DNA of 7,490 bases, taken from the NCBI GenBank assembly GCA_030145005.1, contig JAQYWJ010000106.1, positions 1 through 7,490 on the forward strand. Reading direction: 5' to 3'. Under the pieces are notes generated by a model, which was given only the letters and a program-made list of their open reading frames with translations, searched no databases and had not been told where the DNA came from. Every line of letters begins with the position of its first letter. Position 1 is the first letter of the stretch. This document shows positions 1-5,078 of the stretch, in pieces. A program made the position numbers and the translations under genes. This DNA comes from Desulfobacter sp. GTDB lineage: Bacteria; Desulfobacterota; Desulfobacteria; Desulfobacterales; Desulfobacteraceae.

Positions 1-1
1 A

Positions 2-187
2 TTGTCCTGGGGGGCCTCGGGGCTTAAAAAGGTGAACTGGACGTCATTTCATATCGGAGAGTATGAAGCGTTCAAAAAAGCCTCAATAGATCCTTATACA
101 GCCATGCGTAACGCATATATCCAGAATCGCAACGCCCTTGTCAAAGATTTGGCCGGCGCGCAAAAACTAAAAATCAGTAAAAAATAA
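2..187 (+). CDS. MlaA/VacJ-family outer-membrane lipoprotein, C-terminal fragment (5' end outside window)
   Basis: This is the last 61 codons of a gene that begins left of the window; the frame is open to the edge and stops at TAA 185-187. The fragment contains IGEYEAFKKASIDPYTAMR followed closely by AYIQNRN. This matches the C-terminal signature of MlaA (VacJ), where a DPY..(V/M)R.AY.Q.R block ends the conserved domain. MlaA is an outer-membrane lipoprotein that takes mislocalised phospholipids from the outer leaflet and passes them to the MlaC/MlaFEDB system; that role is family knowledge. The lysine-rich tail after the conserved block is variable in the family. The lipobox and the rest of the domain cannot be seen. 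The gene converges on the leftward hydrolase gene with only 23 nt between stop codons and no clear terminator there. The assignment rests on one short motif, so it is good but not certain. Confidence 0.72.
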   Translation: MSWGASGLKKVNWTSFHIGEYEAFKKASIDPYTAMRNAYIQNRNALVKDLAGAQKLKISKK

Positions 188-210
188 AGACAAGACGCCG
201 TCGTGCTACA

Positions 211-1020
211 TCAAAATTGTTCTTCAATGAGGTTGGCCCGCCTGTTGGGCAAAAAATACCTCATCTTATGGGTGCGGATGTGTTCAAGTAACGATATGTC
301 CAGCACATGGGTGTACATCTTATTTTCGTATGCGATGTTTTCACCTGCCAAAAATCCGTCAGGACCGACCATCATGGAAATTCCGGGGAAATTAAGTCCT
401 GCATCATTTTCACCGACCTGATTAACGGCTGCCACAAACACTGCATTGTCAAATGCCCGGGCCGTTAAATGGCGCTTCCAGGATGCGCTTTTTTCCCCAG
501 GCGTTCCCCTTGGAGAAGCATGAGGAATAAAAATAATATCAGCCTTTTTTAATGCCATGGCCGTGGATAATTCCGGGAAATGGGCGTCGTAACAAAGCTG
601 GATTCCGAAATGTACCCCTTTGAATTTAAAGACCCCTACATCATCTCCACAGCTGAAATAGGGTGCCTCAAATGGAGATAAATGAATTTTCCTGTACAGA
701 GCTACCGGCTGATCCGGACGAAACACCAGATGGGTGGCATAGATTTTCCCCGAATCCGCCTTTTCGACAAGTCCGGTTAGTATGGCGATATTGTGTTTTT
801 GTGCAAGCCGATTCAGTTCATCCATCCATCCGGAATCAAGGGCAACGGCATTACTTAAATCTGACGGGGCATAACCTGTAAGGTTCATTTCAGGGAACAC
901 AACAAAATCACAGTTGTGCCGTGCTGCAGCAGAAACACTTTTAACCGTCAGGGCAAGATTATGCGAAAACCGGTTTACAGGACAGTTTTGGATGACCAGG
1001 GTCACACGGATGTTTTGCAT
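211..1020 (-). CDS. Carbon-nitrogen hydrolase (nitrilase superfamily), substrate unknown
   Basis: This 269-residue protein is the usual size of a single-domain nitrilase-superfamily enzyme. The family hydrolyses or condenses C-N bonds of amides and nitriles through a Glu-Lys-Cys triad. All three residues are in context: Glu44 in FPEMNLTGY, Lys111 in YRKIHL and Cys143 in QLCYDAHFPE; the second conserved glutamate is Glu118, in the EAPYFSCGD segment. There is no signal peptide, so it should be cytoplasmic. The FPEMNLTGYAPSDL segment recalls the glutaminase domain of NAD synthetases, but no synthetase domain follows, and the branch (carbamoylputrescine amidase-like, omega-amidase-like or other) cannot be fixed. 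The start at 1020 has AGGTG upstream at a usable distance. It lies 27 nt after ahbA on the same strand, so the two are probably co-transcribed, although no functional link is known to me. Confidence 0.9.
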   Translation of the reverse strand: MQNIRVTLVIQNCPVNRFSHNLALTVKSVSAAARHNCDFVVFPEMNLTGYAPSDLSNAVALDSGWMDELNRLAQKHNIAILTGLVEKADSGKIYATHLVFRPDQPVALYRKIHLSPFEAPYFSCGDDVGVFKFKGVHFGIQLCYDAHFPELSTAMALKKADIIFIPHASPRGTPGEKSASWKRHLTARAFDNAVFVAAVNQVGENDAGLNFPGISMMVGPDGFLAGENIAYENKMYTHVLDISLLEHIRTHKMRYFLPNRRANLIEEQF

Positions 1021-1047
1021 GATGACACCTGCGATAGATTTAATGGG

Positions 1048-1500
1048 TCAGACTTTAAAATTAGCTGCTATTTTAAATACATGGGTGGCCGGCAGGTTGA
1101 GGATTTCGGTCACACCGGTTTTCTGTGAAATAATTTCAAGGCTTTCTTCAATTTCTTGAATTGAAGGCGCAATAAACGTAAACCAGATATTGTACTGATG
1201 ATCCCTTTGATAATTATGGGTAACGCCACTGAACGAATTAACGGTCGAGGCGAACAGCTCAATTTTGTCAGCGTCCACCCGGGCCGCGCACAGGGTGGAA
1301 TAAAACCCTAAGCGGTCAGGGCTGAAATTTCCGCCGATCCTGCGGATAATGACCTCTTGTTTCATCTGCTCAATTTCATTTATGAGCTGGTCTTCACTTA
1401 GCCCCAACTCTTCGGCCAGAATTTTGTAGGGCCTTGGATGAATGGGGAAATCAGCCTGGATCCGATTAAGGATGTTTTTGCTTGTCTGGTCTTCTATCAT
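1048..1500 (-). CDS. ahbA: Siroheme decarboxylase subunit, AhbA-type (Lrp/AsnC-like fold)
   Basis: This 150-residue protein has an Lrp/AsnC-like layout: a winged-helix N-terminal half (about residues 10-56, ending in IIRRIGGNF) and an alpha/beta C-terminal half. It matches siroheme decarboxylase subunits (AhbA/AhbB, related to NirD/L/G/H) rather than true regulators: FPIHPRPYKILAEELGL near the N terminus, LGFYSTLCAARV at 64-75, GVTHNYQRDHQYNIWFT at 92-108 with His95 and His101, and LPATHVFKI at 137-144. The family removes two acetate side-chain carboxylates from siroheme to give didecarboxysiroheme, the first step of the siroheme route to heme. The THNY.RDH.YN.WFT form fits AhbA; AhbB usually has a longer HCYQR-type segment. 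No AhbB partner is in the window. ATG 1500 is the only sensible start, but no good Shine-Dalgarno precedes it, and the dsrC terminator ends only about 26 nt upstream. Confidence 0.85.
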   Translation of the reverse strand: MIEDQTSKNILNRIQADFPIHPRPYKILAEELGLSEDQLINEIEQMKQEVIIRRIGGNFSPDRLGFYSTLCAARVDADKIELFASTVNSFSGVTHNYQRDHQYNIWFTFIAPSIQEIEESLEIISQKTGVTEILNLPATHVFKIAANFKV

Positions 1501-1525
1501 CTGGGTGGAAAGTTTCCAAAATTTT

Positions 1526-1572
1526 TTGAAAATAAAAACAAAGGCCCTGTTTAATATTTAAACAGGGCCTTT
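1526..1572 (-). terminator. Rho-independent terminator of dsrC
   Basis: A perfect inverted repeat, AAAGGCCCTGTTT (1540-1552) and AAACAGGGCCTTT (1560-1572), encloses a 7-nt AT-only loop that can pair two further bases. On the minus strand the stem is followed by a T-rich run (TTTGTTTTTATTTTC, about 1542-1528), which makes an intrinsic terminator for transcripts leaving dsrC, whose stop is 37 nt upstream. On the plus strand no gene leads into it and no T tract follows. It lies between dsrC and ahbA, so it should insulate a highly expressed dsrC message from the downstream pair or allow limited read-through. Confidence 0.9.
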
Positions 1573-1608
1573 ATCAATATTAAGTTAAAAACTTAAAATA
1601 TTTTTTCA

Positions 1609-1926
1609 CTATACACAACCGGTCGGTTTCGGAAGGCCGGCCATTTTACAAGCACCTTTACCAGGTCCGGAGGGGAACAGTTCATAGATGTGTTTCAGTT
1701 TGAACTTGGTGAGTTTGGAAAGAACACGAACCATGGGGGCAATACCGTTTTTCTCATAGTAGTCCTGAAGAACTTTAACAAGCATCCAGTGTTCTTCAGT
1801 CATCGCGTCGATGCCTTCCTGGGTTTGTACATATGCTACCCACTCTTCATTGTACTGACCGTAATCAAGAAGAAATCCGTCTTCATCTATTTCGAATGTT
1901 TTACCGTTAAACTCAAGTGTTGCCAT
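1609..1926 (-). CDS. dsrC: DsrC, sulfur-carrier protein of dissimilatory sulfite reduction (TusE/DsrC family)
   Basis: At 105 residues this is a full-length DsrC. The conserved C-terminal arm GPGKGACKMAGLPKPTGCV carries both redox cysteines, Cys93 and the penultimate Cys104; TusE-type relatives keep only the last one, so this is a true DsrC. Other family segments are LEFNGKTFEIDEDGFL near the N terminus and EEHWMLVKVLQDYY around 44-57. In sulfate reducers DsrC is the co-substrate of sulfite reductase DsrAB: a sulfur atom from sulfite bridges the two cysteines as a trisulfide, which the membrane complex DsrMKJOP reduces. It acts in the cytoplasm. The gene has a strong AGGAGG ribosome site (1936-1941) 9 nt before ATG 1926, candidate sigma-70 promoters upstream and its own terminator, so it is probably monocistronic and highly expressed. 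dsrAB is not in the window, which is common because dsrC is often unlinked. Confidence 0.97.
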   Translation of the reverse strand: MATLEFNGKTFEIDEDGFLLDYGQYNEEWVAYVQTQEGIDAMTEEHWMLVKVLQDYYEKNGIAPMVRVLSKLTKFKLKHIYELFPSGPGKGACKMAGLPKPTGCV

Positions 1927-1973
1927 TTGATCAATCCTCCTAAAAAAGTTTGTTGTAACTGCTCTTTTAACCT

Positions 1974-2002
1974 ATCTTAAGACAAACCGTCTTCACTATC
2001 AA
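1974..2002 (-). promoter_or_regulatory. Candidate sigma-70 promoter of dsrC (proximal)
   Basis: On the minus strand, TTGATA (2002-1997) and TAAGAT (1979-1974) are separated by 17 nt. This predicts a start near 1967 and a leader of about 40 nt that contains the AGGAGG site at 1941-1936. A short inverted repeat, AAGAC/GTCTT (1979-1983 and 1989-1993), falls in the spacer and touches the -10 box; it could be an operator or chance. The call rests on consensus matching alone. Confidence 0.4.
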
Positions 2003-2026
2003 AGTCACCTTTACAATTGGAGACAT

Positions 2027-2055
2027 ACCTTATCTCAGCATTGTATCCTTGTCAA
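2027..2055 (-). promoter_or_regulatory. Candidate sigma-70 promoter of dsrC (distal)
   Basis: A perfect -35 hexamer TTGACA on the minus strand (2055-2050) is followed after 17 nt by TAAGGT (2032-2027), a weak -10. It would start transcription near 2020 and give a leader of about 95 nt. It competes with the proximal candidate; either or both could serve dsrC. Confidence 0.35.
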
Positions 2056-2210
2056 TAAAGAATAGCAGGCGTTCGGTAAAAAAAACGAAGCGTCCGAATC
2101 CTGCGTGGTTAATACTCTTTTGGGGTCTAATTAATCTGTTCAAGCGTAAAAATAGCCCCTTCCTTGCACACAAGTTTTTTTTGTAGATCGCTCCGTGAAC
2201 GCTTTAATAA

Positions 2211-2239
2211 TTCTCATTTTTTAAGAATCATGATATAAA
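2211..2239 (+). promoter_or_regulatory. Candidate sigma-70 promoter of miaA
   Basis: TTCTCA (2211-2216) and TATAAA (2234-2239) are 17 nt apart, and TG at 2231-2232 gives an extended -10 (TGATATAAA). Transcription would begin near 2246, leaving a leader of about 115 nt before miaA. This is a consensus match only. Confidence 0.45.
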
Positions 2240-2270
2240 ACGTTTCGCTGAATATTATTAACCGTAGGTT

Positions 2271-2301
2271 GAAAGATCTGTGTAGGTTGCACAGACTTTT
2301 T
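2271..2301 (+). terminator. Possible attenuator-like hairpin in the miaA leader
   Basis: TCTGTG (2277-2282) pairs with CACAGA (2290-2295) around a 7-nt loop. The stem can extend past a bulged A through AAG/CTT, and a T5 run follows at 2297-2301. The shape is that of a weak intrinsic terminator, but no gene ends here on the plus strand; it lies between the candidate miaA promoter and the miaA start. The loop-side AGGTTG (2284-2289) can instead pair with CAACCT (2313-2318), so two alternative folds are possible. Regulation is inferred, not shown. Confidence 0.3.
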
Positions 2302-2360
2302 AAAAAAAATCACAACCTCATATTTATGATTGAATACCTGAAAAACAAAATTATTTTTGC

Positions 2361-3272
2361 ATGACAAAAATTATAACCATATGCGGCCCCACAGGCATCG
2401 GAAAAACAGGCTTTGCCATTGCCCTGGCACGGGAATTGAGTGGCGAGATCATTGGTGCAGATTCCATGCAGATCTATAAATATATGGATATTGGGACTGC
2501 CAAACCCGATGAAAGGGAAAGACAGCTCGCCATACACCACCTGGTTGACTTCCTTGATCCGGCGGATAATTTTGATGCAAAACGTTTTACCGCCCTGGCA
2601 GACCAAGCCATTTCCGACATTGCAAAACGTGGCAGGGTGCCTGTGGTGGCCGGCGGAACAGGTTTTTATATCAGGGCTTTACTCCATGGCCTGTTCAGAG
2701 GGAAACCTGCCTGCCCGACAACCCTTGATAAACTGAATCAGACCCTTGAAGAAAATGGCGGTCCGGCACTTCATGAACAATTGAAAAAATGTGATCCAAG
2801 GGCTGCGGAAAAGATCCATCCCAATGACGGATTCAGAATTGTAAGGGCCCTTGAGGTGTTTTTAACCACAGGGGTTCCCATTTCCCAATGCCGGCAGATC
2901 CACGATTTCAAATCAGACCGATACCAAAGCCTTACCTTTGGTCTTCACATGGATAGAAAATTATTATATGACCGGATCAACCGGCGTGTGGATATTATGA
3001 TGGCCCAGGGTCTGCTTGATGAGGTGAAAAATCTTGTGAGCCAGGGTTATTCCCTGGAATTGAAATCCATGCAGTCCATCGGCTACCGGCATATGGGGAT
3101 GTATATAAAAGGAGAAGTCAGTCTTGAAGAGGCGGTGCGGTTGCTTAAACGCGATACCCGCAGGTATGCCAAGCGCCAGTTCACCTGGTTTAACAAGGAA
3201 AAGGATTTGATCTGGATTGATGCCGAAGAGATAGAAAAAGCCATTAAAACGGCAAAAGATTTTTTGAGATAA
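2361..3272 (+). CDS. miaA: tRNA dimethylallyltransferase MiaA
   Basis: MiaA transfers a dimethylallyl group to N6 of adenosine 37 in tRNAs that read codons starting with U; MiaB can then methylthiolate it. The 303 residues are the normal length, and the landmarks come in order: P-loop GPTGIGKT (9-16), GADSMQIYKYMDIGTAKP (32-49) with the conserved Asp34, HHLVDFLDP (59-67), VVAGGTGFYIRALLHGL (95-111), the RIVRALEVF segment in the middle, QSIGYRHM and the C-terminal DTRRYAKRQFTWF. The start at 2361 fits the family because the P-loop begins at residue 9, yet no Shine-Dalgarno is visible. Instead a 12-codon frame (2326-2364) ends in an ATGA overlap with this start. The downstream lipoprotein gene follows on the same strand after a short gap with no terminator in the plus direction, so the two may be co-transcribed. 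Confidence 0.97.
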   Translation: MTKIITICGPTGIGKTGFAIALARELSGEIIGADSMQIYKYMDIGTAKPDERERQLAIHHLVDFLDPADNFDAKRFTALADQAISDIAKRGRVPVVAGGTGFYIRALLHGLFRGKPACPTTLDKLNQTLEENGGPALHEQLKKCDPRAAEKIHPNDGFRIVRALEVFLTTGVPISQCRQIHDFKSDRYQSLTFGLHMDRKLLYDRINRRVDIMMAQGLLDEVKNLVSQGYSLELKSMQSIGYRHMGMYIKGEVSLEEAVRLLKRDTRRYAKRQFTWFNKEKDLIWIDAEEIEKAIKTAKDFLR

Positions 3273-3292
3273 CATCCTGATATTGATAATAT

Positions 3293-3311
3293 TTCTCTTT
3301 TTTAAAGAGAA
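3293..3311 (+). repeat. Small hairpin between miaA and the lipoprotein gene
   Basis: TTCTCTTT (3293-3300) and AAAGAGAA (3304-3311) form a perfect 8-bp stem with a TTT loop. The T run lies inside the stem and loop, not after it, so this is not a convincing terminator for miaA. It could act as an RNA-processing or stability element in a shared transcript. Confidence 0.5.
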
Positions 3312-3345
3312 GATTGTAAACAACAATACCCCAAATGGTAGTTTC

Positions 3346-4917
3346 ATGACTTACGCAAAACACATAAAATTTGTTATTTCTCTCTGTCTTTTAATTGCGC
3401 TTACTTTTTTTACCGGATGTTCCAAGCATGCCATTCCAGTTCCCTCTGCTCCTAGGTCGCCCCAGATATCGGTACACACTCCTGTACCCAAGCAGGCAAC
3501 TGTCCCTGAACTTATCAATCAGGCCAGAATTTTAAGTGATCAAGGCGTTGTCCAGGATGCCCTGCTCATCTACAATCATGCCTTTGATCTCACCCAAAGA
3601 CCCGGGGCCGGCCATGAGGTTGTTTTCAAAACTATTATTCTTGATGATGTTGAAAGGCTTTTATCAAAAACAGATCCCGAAGAGATTCAAAAATTTTCAC
3701 GCATAAAAAATCTTTCCATTCCCCAGTACCTTTTCGACTACTGGGCGGGTTACAAATTTGCCCAGCAAGAAGATTATACCAACGCTGCAAATGTTTTGAA
3801 TGCGTTTCTTGAAAAATATCCCGATCATCCCAAGGCCGAGCAGATAAAGGAACTTTTGGCAGGTCTGGAAACCATATCCTTTAATAAAAAGAAGATAGGT
3901 GTCATCCTGCCCATGTCCGGGAAGTATAAACTTTACGGACAAAAGGCCATGAAAGGTATAGAGCTTGCCTTGGCCAGGCTATCTGAATCCGGTATTAAGG
4001 ATTTAAGCATTGTGGTTAAGGACAGTATGTCAGATCCCGTACAGGCTGCCATGTGTGTGGACCAGCTTGGAAAGGATAATGTTTTTTCCATTCTGGGTCC
4101 CATTTTTGTATCAAGGCAAGCGGCTGACAAGGCCCAGGCCCTTGGCATTCCCATGATGGCCCTGACCACGAAAACACAATTCCCGCAATATGGGGATTAT
4201 ATATTTAGCAATTTTATAACCCCTGAAATGCAGCTTCAGGCTCTGGGTACCTATGTCTTTCATGAACTGGGACTGAGCAGAATGGCTGTCTTATATCCGG
4301 ACAACAAATACGGAAATCGTTATATGCAGGCGTTTAGACGGATGGTTGATCAGTTTGAAGGCCAATTAACGGCTACCCAGGTATATGACGGCAGCCAAAC
4401 TGATTTTGCAGATTCCATCAAAAGTTTGATCAACAACACAGGTTTAAGTTTCCAGGCACTGTTTATTCCGGATTCAGTGTCCAGGATCAATCTGATACTC
4501 CCTCAACTTGTCTACCATGACGCCCAGGGCTTTACCCTGTTAGGGACCAATCTGTGGCACAGGGACAGCCTTTTAAAAGAGACCAGAAGTTATAATAGAA
4601 ACGCCATCCTCTGCGACGGATATTTTTCCGGCAGTGCCAATCCTGAAACCGCATGGTTTGATAAGGCCTTCCAGGATTTATACCAGGAAAGGCCCGGCTT
4701 TCTTGAGGCCATTGCCTATGATACGGCCCAAATTCTGTTTACGGCAGCCAATGCCGACGACGTTAATTCAGGGAGGCAACTTAAGGATATTCTACAGGGG
4801 CAATTTATCTTTGACGGGGCCACCGGACGCACACGTTTTGACGAGACCGGCACCCCCCACAAGGCGTTGTTTCTGATTACCGTAAAGGGTAATCAGTTTG
4901 TGGAAATCAACCGTTAA
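3346..4917 (+). CDS. Lipoprotein with TPR-like region and type 1 periplasmic-binding domain (PBP-activator/LpoA-like)
   Basis: This 523-residue protein starts with a lipoprotein signal: KHIK, a hydrophobic stretch (about 9-22) and lipobox FTGC with the modified Cys25. A Pro-rich linker (31-52) follows, then a helical TPR-like part (about 54-174), clearest at QARILSDQGVVQDALLIYN and YKFAQQEDYTNAANVLNAF. From about 183 it is a type 1 periplasmic-binding fold: KKIGVILPMSGKYKLYGQKA, an ILGPIFVSRQ segment, VLYPDNKYGNRY, and a C-terminal FDGATGRTRFDETG block. The order lipobox-TPR-binding fold is that of LpoA/LppC-type activators of penicillin-binding proteins; many deltaproteobacterial homologues carry that name, but the fold is shared with branched-chain amino-acid receptors and no transporter genes are next to it. 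ATG 3346 is chosen because an upstream TTG (3283) would add 21 residues before the signal peptide. The ribosome site is weak. Confidence 0.85.
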   Translation: MTYAKHIKFVISLCLLIALTFFTGCSKHAIPVPSAPRSPQISVHTPVPKQATVPELINQARILSDQGVVQDALLIYNHAFDLTQRPGAGHEVVFKTIILDDVERLLSKTDPEEIQKFSRIKNLSIPQYLFDYWAGYKFAQQEDYTNAANVLNAFLEKYPDHPKAEQIKELLAGLETISFNKKKIGVILPMSGKYKLYGQKAMKGIELALARLSESGIKDLSIVVKDSMSDPVQAAMCVDQLGKDNVFSILGPIFVSRQAADKAQALGIPMMALTTKTQFPQYGDYIFSNFITPEMQLQALGTYVFHELGLSRMAVLYPDNKYGNRYMQAFRRMVDQFEGQLTATQVYDGSQTDFADSIKSLINNTGLSFQALFIPDSVSRINLILPQLVYHDAQGFTLLGTNLWHRDSLLKETRSYNRNAILCDGYFSGSANPETAWFDKAFQDLYQERPGFLEAIAYDTAQILFTAANADDVNSGRQLKDILQGQFIFDGATGRTRFDETGTPHKALFLITVKGNQFVEINR

Positions 4918-4920
4918 ATA
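4915..4920. repeat. Left copy of putative target-site duplication (TAAATA)
   Basis: TAAATA immediately precedes the left end of the palindromic element and includes the TAA stop codon of the lipoprotein gene. The next base, G4921, also matches the base after the right copy, so the duplication may be 7 bp. Confidence 0.6.
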
Positions 4921-5078
4921 GCGTCTGAACGGAAACCTGTGTTTGGGGGAGAAGTTGCCCAGATGCAAGGCGCAAGCAAAGCTGAAACCGGAGCGTACTT
5001 TAGTACGTGAGGCCCGATCTTATAATTTGGCAGGTTTGTGCAGCAACGCCGCAGGTGGGTGACTTTTCGTTCAAACAC
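4921..5078. mobile_element. 158-bp imperfect-palindromic, MITE/REP-like insertion with TAAATA(G) direct flanks
   Basis: The ends are imperfect inverted repeats: the left begins GCGTCTGAACGGAAA and the right, on the other strand, begins GTGTTTGAACGAAAA (12 of 15 identical). Further in, GTTGCCCA (4954-4961) faces TGGGTGAC (5056-5063), and GGCG (4969-4972) faces CGCC (5047-5050). At the centre CGTACT (4994-4999) and AGTACG (5002-5007) form a perfect 6-bp hairpin. TAAATA sits directly against both ends (4915-4920 and 5079-5084), extending to TAAATAG if the element starts at 4922, as a target-site duplication would. It has no coding capacity, so any movement would need a transposase in trans. From memory, elements with this GGAGCGTAC..GTACGTGAGG core recur in intergenic regions of Desulfobacterales; I could not verify that here. 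It lies between convergent genes and may also help end both transcripts. Confidence 0.75.

Larger units (their letters stand above)
1927..2360. other. Gene-free divergent control region between dsrC and miaA
   Basis: No convincing coding frame is present in these 434 bases, which are AT-rich compared with the flanking genes. The dsrC half holds its ribosome site and two promoter candidates. The middle contains an imperfect hairpin (2065-2076 with 2094-2104, arms GCAGG..TTCGG and CCGAATCCTGC, loop rich in A), a second weaker one (GGGG..CTA 2122-2129 with TAGCCCC 2153-2159) and a T8 run at 2175-2182 after a 4-bp stem. The miaA half holds a candidate promoter and a structured leader. A small RNA from the middle part is possible, but nothing matches a known RNA family. 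Confidence 0.6.

Noticed and set aside
188..210. Terminator between the MlaA-like fragment and the hydrolase gene
   Set aside because: The gap is 23 nt with only a GACG/CGTC match and no T run; no terminator can be supported.
1579..1597. TAAGTT/AACTTA inverted repeat after dsrC as a terminator
   Set aside because: The stem is short and AT-only; the GC-containing perfect stem at 1540-1572 is far stronger and is followed by a T tract.
2163..2182. CTTG-CACA-CAAG stem followed by T8 as a terminator
   Set aside because: The stem is only 4 bp and no gene on the plus strand ends upstream of it; kept only as part of the description of the intergenic region.
3283..3345. Upstream TTG start for the lipoprotein gene
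   Set aside because: It would put 21 residues in front of a normal lipoprotein signal peptide whose own ATG is at 3346; the added segment includes the translated hairpin and has no signal-like features.
2964..3347. 127-codon minus-strand open frame
   Set aside because: It is antisense to the conserved C-terminal half of miaA, which is clearly the real gene.
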